Below are positions 1 to 12,319 of a DNA stretch of 64,000 nt, one piece after another. Where the stretch lies: assembly GCA_028023455.1 (NCBI GenBank), contig JAQFVV010006221.1, forward strand, positions 4,419,166 to 4,483,165, read 5' to 3'. The stretch's first letter is position 1. The number at the start of each line of letters is the position of its first letter. The position numbers and the translations under genes are program-made. The notes under the pieces are model-generated. The model made no database searches and was not told where the DNA came from. It worked only from the letters and a program-made list of their open reading frames with translations. Source of the stretch: Epiperipatus broadwayi (taxonomy: Eukaryota; Onychophora; Udeonychophora; Euonychophora; Peripatidae).

Positions 1-1589
1 GGAGTGGTCATATTTTATAGTTTTAGCGTGAAAACGGCTCCATCGAACGGCATCTTTATCTATAAGACAAGCACCTTTCCTTCAAAAAGGATATAACATT
101 TACTCTTATAACATAATATTTCCATAAATTTATTATAAAGTATACTTGTCCTCTTGCTTATTAATACTTGACAAGATTTATCTCATTATATAAAATAATG
201 TGTCTTTACTTTAAATCGGCACACAGTTTTTCTGAGATGTTTCCCATACAATAGTCCTCTTGTTCAATATTAGTGAAACTGCATTAATAAATATTATACT
301 CATTTTTAAAATATTATAAGTTGAATATGTTTTCCTTATTGGTATATCCATTTTATTATTGCAAAGTTATATATTAGATTTCGATGAATACTACTGATAA
401 CGGGACTTTAAATATTAGCAAAGCATATTAAATGAAATTATTATTAATATTTTTATTATACACTCTCTTTTGCAAATACTTTTAAAATAATAATAACCTA
501 TTAGCTTTGCAAATAAAATTGTTCGAGAGCACTAAAAAAATTGACTAAATAATAAAATTAAAATTATTATCACCTTTATAGCTACTGAGATGATCTCTGC
601 TACCTTCAATACATTTTTAATCACCACTGATACCCCCCATGCAATCCGTATTTATATCCTAGAGAATATGTCATTCTATTGGTTGATACCAAATTTGCAT
701 AATGTTAGAAACTTACACAATTAAATTTCAAAATAAAAAATATGACGTATTAAAACTTTAAAATTATTATTTAAATATTACTTTTTAAATCAATTATTAC
801 TTTACTAAATTGATTAAATTATTTAAAATGACCCTTTTTAAAAATAATATTTAATAAATTTATCCCACTCTTAATATTTAATTTATCTATTTTATTTTGA
901 AACAAAATATTTAACTTTTTTATTAATTGTATTCGTCTTTATTACATTATTTAAACATGTTATATGATATAGTTAACTTAATATTTAATATTTGCTTTTA
1001 TGATAGGTAATAATTCTATCCAATTCTATAATGCAATTTTGCAATATTTTAAACTTTACTAATAAATACTAGCAAGCAAGTGTGTATAACCATATATTAT
1101 TATACGAATCACATGACTGATATAACCAATACAGACAACAACACTAGTTGAATTAAATAAAACAATACAATTATATAAAATTTGGAAGAATAATTTAGAA
1201 AATATAGAATTAAATACAACTTTCGCTACCATAAAACTTACTTTTTAAAATATACGATATTAATTATGATTATTGAATATAATTTATAAATTTAAATATA
1301 ACATTTATTTAACTATAAGTTTTAAACTATTAAAATCGAACTTTTTAAACATACTTTTAAATATTTATAGCTGAGTTATTTATTATGACCAGCTTTTGCA
1401 ACCGTATGTAATAATATTTTTAGCTCTACTTAACAATTTTAAAGTTATTCATTATAATTTTATGCATTACGTAATTTCATTTAGCTTTAAATTGTACTTT
1501 AAGATATTATTAACAAAATATAACTAACACATCAAGAAAACATATTCTAAAATTTAAAATTTTTAATAAATTACTGTGATGAACTATTT
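1..1589. other. AT-rich stretch without a recognisable gene
   Basis: Very AT-rich sequence with short A and T runs and no open frame of useful length. I see no transposon coding motif, tandem array or tRNA-like block. A slightly GC-richer patch around 590-660 loosely resembles the 62.2-kb hairpin region but is too diverged to call. Confidence 0.6.
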
Positions 1590-3190
1590 CTGACCTATAG
1601 AAAAGGGCACTATATATATATTGAACCGCCCACCTTAATTATCTGAACTAAAAACAAATAGAAATCTGAAATATTTTCCTCCTTTTTTAAACTACCCAAT
1701 ATTTAAAGGTGCTTGGTCCTCAGGTAGAGCGTAAAATATCATTGGCAGAAAACTAACAATAACATAAACACTCGGCTACTGGACAAATACCAACCAAACA
1801 AACAAATACTTTATTTAACCTCTTAGGTGCCAGCTAATTACATTCATGCTTATCTGTTTAGCACTAAATCCAGTACCTGAGCCTCCAGCTAGCTCAACGG
1901 ATTCTAACTACCTTTTAAGAGAATAACAACTTCACTTTAGAAAACATTTCTATTTTTTTAAAAAAATAACAATGTACTGAATGAGAAAACATTTACGTCT
2001 TTACACAACAAATCCTTACTTTTAAAATTATGATTTCCCTATCCTTTTACTTTTAAATTAATTATTTCTTATTTTATGACTAAATTTTTCCCTTTCTACT
2101 TTATTAAAATATTACTCTATATAACTGTGTGTGTTAAAACATAAACATAAATATTTTAAATGACAATTTAAATATTTCCTTTTTAAAATAAAAAAAAATG
2201 ATCGTTTTGCTTTATAATTTAAATATGCACACTCTGTTCATTTTAGATAAATGTTTTTTAATACATTATTATTATAAATAAAATATACACAATACATTAA
2301 CTTAAAATTCACACATTCATGCACACAATGTCTTTAAATATAATTAAACATAGAAGCCGATATTGTTTGTATTTTCCAAATATTATTTTTAAAAAAAGTT
2401 TAAAGTTTTATTTAGCACAATTTATTGTTTATCTTTAAAGGAAATCAAGAATGAAAGCATATTAAAACAAAAGTTACCTAGGATTTATGAATTTGGAAAT
2501 GACGAACACAGTACAATGTAGATTCTTCAAAATTACTTATGACCGGTTAGCGCTAACTTCCAACAAATCTTATTGGATCCTGTGATCTTATATAAACTTT
2601 CATGGATTTTCCAGCATACACACACTCCGCTACTTTACTTGATTTATTCGAACATGGTTCCCTCCGAACTAAGAAAGCTCCAGTTGATTGTACAATGCGG
2701 TGATTTAACAGTGCATTGTATCGGGAGACATAACAATTTATATAATTGTTATATCTGTTGCTTTAAGAAATATTTTTAAAAATGTAATAATAATGCCCCA
2801 GAATAATAAATGTTAAAATATTTAAACGGTTTAAACAATGGAAATTTTTTATTAACATCAGCTTCTATTGTCTCGTGAAATTACTGGCCTTTACTTCGCT
2901 TTGATTGGGCTTCTATTTTTTTTCTTTAAAACTTTCATACATACACGCACACATTTAATTGTTTTATTGTAAAACAAAATGAAATTTCTTTATTATTTTT
3001 TATTACAAATTAATCAAAATAATATTAAATCATTTTTATTTCATAAGATCTTTTTTCTTTTTTTAAGTAAAAAAAATATTATCCTGTTTTAAAGCTTTTT
3101 TTTTTTTTAATAATAAAACCCCCTATCCTACTCTTTAGTTTTAAATCTTTATTCTTTCAACTTTTATTTTTTAAAAAACGAGATTTCTAA
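1590..3190. repeat. Long interspersed repeat, copy 1 (pairs with 60370-61930)
   Basis: By eye this block shares ordered, diverged landmarks with 60370-61930 in the same orientation. They are a 'gaacc...ccacct' patch at the left, a 'ctcggct' block followed by 'caaatactttattt' and 'gccagcta' (1775-1840 versus 60557-60630), 'acctagga' (2476 versus 61127), an 'accggttag' block (2541 versus 61190), and a C-run block near 3120 versus 61845. The part at 1790-1925 resembles a tRNA-SINE-like segment on the minus strand. The short open frame at 2573-2779 shows no known domain. Type of element unknown; it could be an LTR or the end of a retrotransposon. An alignment of the two blocks would settle it. 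Confidence 0.5.
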
Positions 3191-3289
3191 AATATTAATT
3201 AGATAACAATGTACCTCGGTACAATATATATTAAAATATAATCATATCAAATGATCATAGTCACCATTATTTCATAGTACCCAGAGATC

Positions 3290-3830
3290 TTCATCATCTA
3301 TTATCAATCCATTGCAAGATGAAGGTCTTTCCAAGTTCAATCCATGTTCTCTTATCTCAAATCTCTCTTCTCCACATCACACTTCTTTATTTTATCCATT
3401 CATCTCACATGTGGTCTCTTTCTAGGCCTTTTACAATCTCTTGGAATCCAATTTAAAATGTCAACTATAATCATCTCTTCTAGAATTATGTTTCAGCCCC
3501 ACTCTACTTTAGTCTCCTAATTCTTTCAATGATATCAGTAATACATGTTTATTCTCTCTCCTATGTATTTCATTTTTGATCTCTTCTTGTTACTCCTAAC
3601 AGACATCTCCATACTTTGTTGAGCAAACTGAAGTCTCTGTATTCCTCTTTTGTTAGGTATCCAAATTTCAGATCCATAAATAAGAACTGTTAACACACAT
3701 TTATAAAAAATCTTCCTTTTCAAACACATAAGTATATTTCCTTTTAATATTAAGTTATTTCTACCAAAAGGCAGAAGTAGAGGAGTGTAATGCACTCCTT
3801 TAGGCAAAAAAGGTAAGGTTAAAGCCATTT
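3290..3830 (-). pseudogene. RTE-type retrotransposon, 3' end of the reverse transcriptase ORF
   Basis: The minus-strand translation gives the C-terminal region of an RTE-family endonuclease-reverse transcriptase, including the stretch LIYGSEIW...RGIQRLQFAQQSMEMSV (segments only). This matches the part after the RT domain of the better-preserved copy at 21190-23170. Reading on toward 3290, the strand carries the same terminal sequence as the other RTE copies (a 'ttgaacttgg' block, then 'accttcat'), ending in a TGATGA-like tail. The copy is 5'-truncated and broken by stops. 5' truncation is normal for LINEs. Not functional. Confidence 0.8.
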
Positions 3831-4027
3831 GAATACATTAGTAAAGCATACATTTTAGGAAGCAAACAATTCATTACATTAAGAAAGAGATTCATGTTAT
3901 GTTGCTTATATGTATGAGTGTATATTTGCTATTTAAATATATATACATGTATATTGTACCAATTCTTTAAAATTTTATGCAACTTTAATTTTTGTGTAAG
4001 GTAATTTTAAATTTAATTATTAAAAAA

Positions 4028-4028
4028 G

Positions 4029-4089
<61 letters not shown>

Positions 4090-4097
4090 TGATGATG
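4028..4097. repeat. (AAT)n then (GAT)n microsatellite
   Basis: About 18 AAT units followed by four GAT units. GAT repeats occur at the 3' tails of the RTE copies in this window, so the GAT part may mark an RTE tail, but no RTE sequence precedes it here. Confidence 0.95.
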
Positions 4098-5902
4098 TAC
4101 AATTAATATTTTAAAACTTATAAAACACTTAAAATATTTATTAATTCCTGAATGCATACGAATCAAATGTTGTTTTAAAATATATATATATAACTGCATT
4201 TCAAATGAATTTATATAGTTTACAATATTTTGAAATCTTCATGGATAAAATTTAAATTTTAACAAGGATCTAACATAAATTTAGCTTCGTTGCTTATCCT
4301 AAAACCAATGACATGTTAATTTAGCAGAATTCTTCTAAGATAGATAACAAAATATCATGAAATTCCTTACCCTGTACAGCAACTTAATAAATAAATCAAA
4401 AGATTGCATTTAAAAAAGATTGTCAACTTCAAATGTTATACATGAAATTCATAAAAATATAAGAATAAATAATCTACAATCAATATCTGGGATAAGTGCA
4501 TCAGAGATCTGAAATTATATAAAGTTTGATGCTATATTGGCATCTCTATTTATGCATAAAGTAATTTTGTAAATTGTAAAAACAAACTGTAACGTACATT
4601 TTTAAAATCGCAGCCGAAGTTTTAGTGTAGAATATATATGAGGTATATTGATTATTGTTGTGTTTTATAAGATGTATATATTTTGTAGTAATAAGTTAAT
4701 AATTAATCTTTTAAATGTTTGCGGATAAATAATATTTTAATTTCATGCTTAGTTAATGTAATCTTTATGTAGATTTATTTATGGTCGACACTATTAAAAG
4801 AGCAAACTATCAAATTAATGAAATTATTAGAATTTGAGTTAAAAAGTATATAAACAATTCTACTTTGAATGTCATAATAATTTTACATAAATCCATAATA
4901 AAATAGATAGTAGATGAATGTAAGGTAAGAGAGGATGAGCAATTAAGTCAGTGTGGGTAATCTGAATTTGAAGTTCATTTTTATATAAATGTTTGCTATA
5001 ACTTTTTGGAATTTATTATAAATTAATAATGCAACTCAAGTAATTCAAATGTGTGAATTTATGTGTTATTTATTTATAGAGATGTTAAGCTGAGATATGC
5101 ATATTTAATACATTTTCATATATAGTCAATATTAATGACAGGCAGGGATACATTAAAATTATTTAAAGTTTGAAATAAAGATTCTGTTGGTAATTGGGTT
5201 TTATATTGTTCAGTTTTGAATGTATAGATATAAGTATGGTATTCCTGCTTCTATGTTTATAAATATAGACGCAGATGCTCTGTACACACCTGCTGTTTAT
5301 ATAATGAATATATTCTGTCCATTGCAGAGGCAGTTTGACATCGGGTGATTAGTTTGTCACTTATTATAGAGTGTATTGATATATTTTATGGCATATATAT
5401 TTATGCACGTATTTAAAATTTAGACATATTTATTAAGAAATATAAATAATTGTTGTGACTTACTGATGATAAGAATCCAAATCTTATCTGGTTAATCATA
5501 CAATAAATGTTGTGAATTATATAAATATGTTTTCTTATGCAAATTTTATTTTTTACTTCTTTATAGAGATCTAAGTGTGGCATATAGATAAATAAGTAGT
5601 GTTGACAGAAAAGTTCATATTCTTGCATATAACATGTATATTATTATCCAATGCTTGGCATGCATGGTTGACAACTCCATGCATACTAAATCATTGATTT
5701 TAAACAGCTGTCTAAAAATATCTTATTTATAAGTACATGAAGTGATTAATAAATTAGGTGATATCATGAACATTCATGTCCATATGATACTTAAGTAATA
5801 ATATTATAGAAATTAAGAAATTAATAAGTGATACTGTTGTGATGTAAAATAAACTCATTTATGACATTGCTAATAAAGTCACTATAAAAAATAACTAAAT
5901 AT
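4098..5902. other. AT-rich stretch without a recognisable gene
   Basis: No conserved coding segment or tandem array seen. The open frame at 5413-5628 on the minus strand has low-complexity AT-driven composition and no domain, so I do not call it. Confidence 0.6.
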
Positions 5903-6132
5903 AAATGCAATTTTTCCACTCTACTTTGAATACTTTTTATCAAAAATACCTTTTATTATATATATATGCGTACACAATTTTACATTTTGAGTGTCTTGCA
6001 GTCTTCTTCAGAACTACTGTGGCTCTGAAGAAGACTGCATGACAGTCAAAACATAAGATTGTGTATGCGCATATGTACAATAAAAAGTTTTTTGCTAAAA
6101 AGTGTTCAAAGTAGAGTGGATAAATTGCATTT
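5903..6132. repeat. Inverted pair of Penelope-type termini with motif B
   Basis: Two copies of one terminus lie head to head around 6015. The outer arms share an 'aaatgcaatt...ccactctactttga' block on the left and its reverse complement on the right. The inner parts each carry the motif-B core: CTGAAGA, a GACTG stem, a CAGTC stem, then (G/A)AAAC. The same terminus, including the 'tgcatttatata...attacagcaaaataaag' neighbourhood, follows the Penelope endonuclease fragment near 55.3 kb. That position is why I assign it to a Penelope-like element. Inverted and tandem pseudo-LTRs are known for this class. Confidence 0.65.
6019..6055 (+). ncRNA. Decayed hammerhead-like motif B
   Basis: CTGAAGA at 6024-6030 is followed by an unpaired A, a five-base stem GACTG/CAGTC, then CAAAAC where a hammerhead needs CGAAAC. 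The G-to-A change at the conserved G12 position predicts an inactive ribozyme. A minus-strand partner with the same loss lies at 5985-6014. Confidence 0.4.
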
Positions 6133-6468
6133 ATATAAGTTATTGCAGCAAAATAAAGGAAGTGGTGAATTTGGTAAGATAACTAAATATAGTTTTCATA
6201 AAATGTTTTACTTTAATAATTCAAGAGAAATTTGAGTTGTTTGGTTTTGTAATTTGTTAAGGAACATCAGTTGTTTTGTTAGAATAAATTTGCTAAAGTT
6301 GTTTTATAAAACTTGTTGTCATTGATCCATTCACTTCCACAAGATTCAATCCACAGAATTCAGAAATAAACACATAACATATTTTGCATATTATAATTAT
6401 TAATAATTTTACTTAATGATGACAATTATTGTTCAGAATATGATACAGAACTATTACATAGTATAATA

Positions 6469-6476
6469 TTATTTTT
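6469..6476. repeat. Merlin target-site duplication, left
   Basis: The octamer TTATTTTT directly precedes the left inverted repeat and is repeated exactly at 8170-8177 after the right one. Merlin elements typically make 8-9 bp duplications. Confidence 0.85.
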
Positions 6477-6770
6477 GGTAAAGGTTTACTATAACGGCCT
6501 CAATATGTTGGCCCTCTATTGTTTAAAATTATAACTAAATTGTTTGAAACTCTTACATATATGCTACTATATTACAATTAAATTAAAATTTAATCAAATG
6601 TAAAAGATAAAAAAAAACATTTACCTTTTTAAATAATTTGAATGTTGGATTAATTACATGACATTAATTAAAAGAATTAATTTTAATTTCTTTGAAAGTT
6701 AAGAATTTAAACTGTCTACAACTTAAGAATTTAAACTATCTACATTTATAGCACATGTTGCAAAAAAAAA
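6477..6770 (+). repeat. Left Merlin terminal inverted repeat
   Basis: Pairs with the right arm over almost its full length, ending at a shared 'gcacatgttgcaaaaaaa' block. Differences are scattered single bases and small indels. Confidence 0.88.
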
Positions 6771-6832
6771 GACACTCTGTGTTCAACAGTTCGAATTACA
6801 TGCACACATGTACAGTTTTATAGTTGGAAAAA

Positions 6833-7748
6833 ATGGCTGCTACATGCTTAGTACCTGATGGTAAAATTTTGAGTGTTGCTGCTATTCTGCCAGAAGAATG
6901 GAATCTGCACCAGTTATGGAATGCCATACAAACTATGGAATTGGCCATCAAATGGCTTGCATGAAGACTCCTTCTGAAGAACTACACCTTATACCAACAG
7001 TGTGGTGTTCATTGTTTGCTGGTGATGTATTCTACAGGCTTAGATGGAATATGTCATCATCGCAGCTCAATCAGAAAAGGGTCTTTCTTTTCCCAAAGTC
7101 ATCTGTCTTTTTATACAATTATAAACATAGGATTTTGGGGCGCATGAGACTGGTGTCAGCAAAAAAATAATCATTGACTGGGCTAATTTTTGCTGGGAGG
7201 AATGTGCCAAATATTTTGACACAAATCCCACAGTTCTCAGTGGATTTTATGACAATGGGGAGCCATTAATCATCGAAATTGACGAAACCTATTATTTCCA
7301 CCACAAATATCACAGGGGGACTATACAGAAAGGTCATTGGGTCTTTGGTGGTATAGGGAGAGCATCAAGAAAGTGCTTCTTGACAGAAGTTGCAGACAGG
7401 ATGTCTGATACACTGGAGGGCCTGATACAGTGGTTCATTTTACCAGGTATGCACATTATTTCAGATGGCTGGGCTGCATACAATAACATCAGCAGTATCA
7501 ATAATGGTATGTATATGCATTCAGTTGTCATCCATTAGGACAACTTCATGCATCCTGAAGACCAAGGCATACACATCCAGAATATTGAAAATATGTGGAT
7601 GAGAGCAAAGTGTAAGTTGAAATTCCAATCTGGCACTAGCAGAGCTTTGTTTTTATCGTACCTGCATGAATCTGCCCTCCAGAGTAGATACAGCAATACC
7701 ACTTTTTTCTCCAACTTCCTAGTGTGTATAGGACATAATTATGTTTAA
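6833..7748 (+). pseudogene. Merlin transposase (ISXO2-like DDE domain), broken
   Basis: Begins at an ATG (6833) and reads MAATCLVPDGKILSVAA before a stop at 6962. The catalytic half reads on in another frame from about 7160: WANFCWEECAKYF, then IEIDETYYFHHKYHRG, HWVFGGIGR, ISDGWAAY and IENMWMRAKCKLK. The presumed catalytic residues are Asp at 7281, Asp at 7464 and Glu at 7587 (spacings 61 and 41 codons), all in one frame. A TAG at 7536 interrupts that frame just before 'NFMHPEDQG'. In the family the enzyme cuts and joins transposon ends. Here the early stop, at least one frameshift and the internal TAG abolish a full protein. The family call is firm; the exact number of lesions is approximate. 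Confidence 0.9.
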
Positions 7749-7872
7749 AAAGGTAATTGTTTTTTTTATTATCTTTTACATTTGAATAAATTTTCATGTA
7801 ATTGTAATATTGTAGTATATACATAATTTACATTGATTGAATTTTAATGTAATTGTAATATAGTAGCACGTA

Positions 7873-8169
7873 CTTTTTTTTGCAACATGTGCTATAAATG
7901 TAGATAGTTTAAATTCTTAAGTTGTAGACAGTTTAAATTCTTAACTTTCAAAGAAATTAAAACTAATTCTTTTAATTAATGTTGTGTAATTAATCCAACA
8001 TTCAAATTTTTTAAAAAGGTAAATGTTTTTTTTTTATTATCTTTTACATTTGCTTAAATTTTAATTTAATTGTAATATAGTAGCATATACTAAGATTTTC
8101 AAACAATTTAGTTATAATTTTAAACAATAAAGGGCCAATATATTGAGACCGCTATAGTAAACCTTACCT
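7873..8169 (-). repeat. Right Merlin terminal inverted repeat
   Basis: Inverted copy of 6477-6770; read on the minus strand it starts GGTAAGGTTTAC. Confidence 0.88.
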
Positions 8170-8177
8170 TATTTTTA
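8170..8177. repeat. Merlin target-site duplication, right
   Basis: TTATTTTT, identical to 6469-6476. Confidence 0.85.
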
Positions 8178-8448
8178 GTCATAATTTGTTATTTAAAATA
8201 CTGCCATATAATTAAGGATATTTCTTATTGCCACATATTGTTCCAATTATACCTTACTCTAACATACCACATTATAAATAAAAGGATTGGATTATTATTA
8301 TTATTATACTACTTCCGGTGTTGTAGATTAAAGACATGTTCAATTTTTTCTCTCTTGCTTTTGTTTTGTTTTATACTGTATTTTTATTTATAAGTATTTC
8401 TTTTTATTGTGTTCAGTAAATTATGATTTAATTGGATTTGCTTATAAA

Positions 8449-9302
8449 ATGTCTTCCTGCAAGATTTGTAATGAATTACTACCTAAAAATAGGAATTTTG
8501 TTTCATGTATGGGCTGTAGTACCAGTTTTCATTACACGTGCTCAACGTTAGGAGAGGCTACCTATAGACGAATATCTTTAAAAAAAAAACAGGAATGGAG
8601 ATGTAATGTTTGTAGAATTCCACCTGATGATGATGATTCTGTTATGGTAAATATTGATTCTTTGAACTTGATTTTAAATGATATTTTGGAAAAATTGAAA
8701 TTACTTCCGGTTATACAAATGGCAATTTCAGAGCTTACAATTACGGTTGCGAAGCTTTGATAAAAATAATGATAATTTACTCCGATTGTCAAATATGTAT
8801 GATTCTTGTGAAAACGAAATCACTTTATTAAAGGAAAAAATTGACTCTATGGAACGTTCACAGTTCGATTGTGAAATTGAAATACAATGTGTTCCCTTTT
8901 GTGAAGATGAAAATTTATCTTTTAATTGTTACGAAGTTAGCGGGAAAACTTGAAATTGAAAACTTTACTACTAATTTCATTGAGAATGTTTATCGGACAA
9001 AATCTACTAATATAGCAGGTTTTATTGTTACTCGTTTTACTTCGCGAAATTTAGTTAAATCATTTTTATTGAAAAGAAGTGTTATTAAATCGTTTTCTGA
9101 TTTTTTTGTTAACGGAATCTAGTCAGCGCGTATATATTAATGTATAACTTCACATATTAGACAGCTGTTAGAGAAGGCTAAGCAAAAAATGCGCGAACGT
9201 AAAGGTTTGGCTTTTATACGTAATGGATTGGTTTATGTTAGAAATGATTTGAATTCTCTGCGTGTTTTAATTAAAAATGAATCTGAGTTGTTAGTGTTTT
9301 GA
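8449..9302 (+). pseudogene. LINE ORF1: PHD finger plus FP-like RNA-binding domain, frameshifted
   Basis: From the ATG at 8449 the protein opens MSSCKICNELLPK and has an ordered Cys/His set (CxxC, CMGC, H, C, then CNVC) typical of the PHD-type zinc finger in ORF1 of CR1-like elements. It continues into a region suited to a coiled coil. After at least two frameshifts (near 8750 and 8840) the remainder shows 'VTRFTSRNLVKSFLLK' and, after another shift and a stop at about 9149, 'RQLLEKAKQKMRERKG' and 'FIRNGLVYVRNDLNSL'. That last block is the pattern of the FP25K-like C-terminal domain found in these ORF1 proteins, which bind element RNA. The final stop is at 9300-9302, about 15 bp before ORF2. 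Confidence 0.8.
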
Positions 9303-9317
9303 AATTTATTTCCTAAA

Positions 9318-12064
9318 GTGAAGCTCGATGCATTTTATCCTCATGGTGAAACTTTGTCTAATTTAAATATTTTTTATATGAATAGACGAAGTGTTAGATT
9401 TAATTTTGATGAATTTGTTGTGTATTTAAATGATTTTCCTGCCGGTTTTTATGATGTGATAATTTTAACTGAATCTTGGATTTCCATTGAAGAACAACAT
9501 TTATATGTTCTGGATGGCTATTCAAATATTCTTTCTCCACGTGCGTCTTCACGTTCAGGTGGTGTATTAGTTTTTGTGAAAGAAAACATTAAATTTACGT
9601 ATCAATCCATTTCTTGCATCTACAGAATGTGTTTTGATTCATTTGAATTTACCTTGTTTTGTCTCAACTATTATTGCCTTATATAGATCGTGTACAAGTA
9701 TCATTTTGGATTTTATAGCTGAACTTGATGTGTTATTGTCTGATTTACATACTACTTCAGTAATTCTTATGGGAGATTTGAATATAGATTTATGTAATAA
9801 TCTACATGGGCCTACCGTACGGTATTTGAATTTGATTTATAGTTATGGTTTTAATCAAGCTATTTTTTCACCTACTCGTATTACTAAATCTTGTCAATCA
9901 ATTTTGGATCATATATTTATCAGATTAAACCAGAATCAAAGTTATGAATCGTCTGTACTAAATATTTTTATTTTGGATCATTTTGCAACTGTGTTGAAGT
10001 TATTAAATTGTAGACAATATGTAAATGCTCATTTATATGTTAATAAGTTATCACATAATAAACTAAAAAGGTTATCTGATCAGAATTGGGATTATGTTTT
10101 TGCTCTGCATGATGTTGATTCAGCATTTTTAAAATTTCAAGATATTTGTAAATCTTTAATTACAAAATGCTCAGTCTGGATAACGAATGATTTGATTGAA
10201 AAAATTAATCAAATAAATCATTTAAAATGTTTGGGTGGAGATTTGTTGAGTTTGAAGAAATTAAATACTGAGATTACATCTGATATTCGGAAATTAAAAT
10301 TTCAATATTATCAAAAATATTTTAATGATAAAAATGTTTCTTTAAAATGGAAATTGATAAATTCTCTTGTAAAGAAACCTTTGTCAAATCAATTTAAATT
10401 TATAAAACACAATGATAATTTGATTGAAGTAAAAAATAATGAATAATGTGTTGCTGACTTGTTTAATAATTTTTTTTTCAGATCTGTCAATAGATAGAAC
10501 ACCAGTACAAGAATTGTCTTTTGCTGATTCTTGTCTAAATTATTTTTTGTATACAGATTTGGATTTGTCTGGTAAAACTGATCTCTTAAAGAATGTTCAT
10601 TCAGCTGGTCTAGATAAGTTAACACCAAAGATTCTTAAGGAAAATAAGTCAGCTTTCATACCTGTTTTTGTTTATTTGTTTAATCTTTCCTTAAATGCTG
10701 GTTTGTTTCCTACTTGTTTGAAAGTTGGTTTTATTACACCTGTTTTTAAAAAGGGTAATCCTGTACAACTTCACAATTATAGACCGATTTCTATTATATC
10801 TGTAATATCCAAAATTGTTAGAGATGGTGGTTAAAGAGAAAATGATGTCATTTTTATCTAAAAATAATATTTTTTCTGAACATCAATATGGATTTATTTC
10901 TGGTACAAGTACCTTGGAAACTTTCTATAGTCATGTAAACAATTTGACAACTTCACTAGATAAGGATTTTAAAACTGTTGCTATTTATTTAGATTTGACT
11001 AAGGCATTTGACTCTATCTCATAAAATTTTACTTTAGCATTTATATTCATATGGTTTTCGTGGTGGATTTATTTCATGGTTTGTGAGTTACTTAAAGGAT
11101 AGAAAACAAGCAACAAATATTTCTGGTGTTGTAAGCTTTTTTATAACAGTTAACCATGGTGTACCACAAGGTTCATTTTTGGGTCCCATTTTATTTGTCA
11201 TTTATATAAATGATTTATTTTCTTTACCTTTAGAATCTAAGATTTATGGTTTTGCAGATGATATTGCTTTATCTTATGCTGCAGTTTCATATAATTTTAT
11301 TGAAAAAATAATTAATGATGATTTAATCCTAATTAGTAAATAGCATTTAATAATTTACCTGTGAAAAACAAGCTATTAATTTTTCTTATAAGTCAAATAT
11401 TCATTCACTTAACATTACTGTTTGTAATAAGTATTTTTGGCATTGTAATAGCACTTGTACTTGTGCTAACATTTCATTTGTTGATATTTGCTATCTATGT
11501 GTTTTTATTGACTCCAGACTATCCTGGTGAAACTATATTGACTTTCTTTGTTCTCGTTTACATAAATTAAATTATATGTTTTTCTACTTATCTAAATTTT
11601 TTCTTCAGTCAGTTTTGATTACTTTATATATTTCTTCTTATCAAAGCTTATTATGTTATAATATATCAGTTTGGGGGAACTGTTCTACTTTTGCAATGAC
11701 TACTTTGTCTGTTTTACAGAATTATACAATGCATATCAATTTTGGTAGATCACGTACCACATCTGTTAAAGATATTTATGCCACATTTAATATACTATAT
11801 GTTTTCCATTTGTATAAATATAGAGTGATTCTTGATATTTATTGTAGGAAACTTCATTTGGATACTAAATCTATTGGTAAATACTTGTTTATCTACTAAA
11901 CATCAGCTAGCTTTACCTAATTTTTTTAAAACAAGCAATTTAGTTATAATGGTCCTAAATTATTTAATATGTTTATAAGAGATTGTTCTGTGAATTTAAT
12001 GAACACTAGTTATTTGATTTTTAAAAACCATTTATGGCACTGGTTATATTATGCTAAGCATTAG
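9318..12064 (+). pseudogene. LINE ORF2: endonuclease and reverse transcriptase, frameshifted
   Basis: The endonuclease part shows 'NIFYMNRRSV', 'ILTESWIS', 'SRSGGVLVFVKENI', 'MGDLNIDL', 'ILDHIFI' and 'LDHFAT' between about 9366 and 9990. The reverse transcriptase follows with 'TPVFKKGNP', 'NYRPISIISVISKIV', 'QYGFISGTST', 'YLDLTKAFDSI', 'HGVPQGSFLGPILF' and the catalytic 'GFADDIAL' near 11252, so both catalytic aspartates of the ADD motif remain. The C-terminus reads 'YNGPKLFNMF' and ends 'HWLYYAKH' before TAG at 12062-12064. Frame changes occur near 9640, 10440, 10830, 11025 and 11345. In the family this protein nicks target DNA and copies element RNA in place. No functional product is expected. 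Confidence 0.9.
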
Positions 12065-12319
12065 TTTTATTTTATTTATTTTTTATTTTTGGTTTATACT
12101 GTATGTTATGTTGTAATTATTTACTACTGTGATTGAATTGCCAAATGTAATATCTGTGTGATTTTAATATTTTGTTATATTTATACTTTTTTTTTTGTAT
12201 TTTATTAGTGTTTTTAGTTGTTGCATTTAAATTCCTCACTCAAGATTTTTCTTGTATGGAATTTATCTAACTGTATTATACATTTATTGTTTGTTTCATG
12301 ATGAATAAATAAATAAATT
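12065..12319 (+). repeat. LINE 3' untranslated region and (AATA)n tail
   Basis: T-rich untranslated sequence ending in a few AATA repeats, which mark the 3' end. Confidence 0.7.

Larger units (their letters stand above)
6477..8169 (+). mobile_element. Merlin DNA transposon, 1693 bp, disabled
   Basis: A complete-looking class II element. The terminal inverted repeats are about 294 bp (6477-6770) and 297 bp (7873-8169), starting GGTAA(A)GGTTTAC and nearly identical by eye. The 8-bp duplication TTATTTTT flanks both ends. Between the arms lies a decayed ISXO2-like DDE transposase. The arms include short internal repeats such as the twice-repeated 'ttaagaatttaaact' block. A third partial arm sequence sits inside at about 7756-7870. 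The family is recognised from the transposase motifs; arm length is greater than in compact Merlin copies. Arms are better preserved than the gene, as expected if they could be mobilised in trans. Confidence 0.88.
8300..12319 (+). mobile_element. CR1/Jockey-group LINE, nearly full length, inactivated
   Basis: A non-LTR retrotransposon with the two-ORF plan of the CR1/Jockey group: a PHD-finger ORF1, then an ORF2 with an apurinic-type endonuclease and a reverse transcriptase. The 5' boundary is uncertain; element-like sequence starts after an ATT repeat near 8308. The 3' end is a short (AATA)n tail at about 12303-12319. It inserted about 130 bp from the Merlin right end. Several frameshifts and stops show it is dead, but its length and readability suggest a fairly recent copy. 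Confidence 0.85.

Noticed and set aside
4028-4097. Regular short repeats as a CRISPR-like array
   Set aside because: It is a triplet microsatellite without spacers, in a eukaryotic context.
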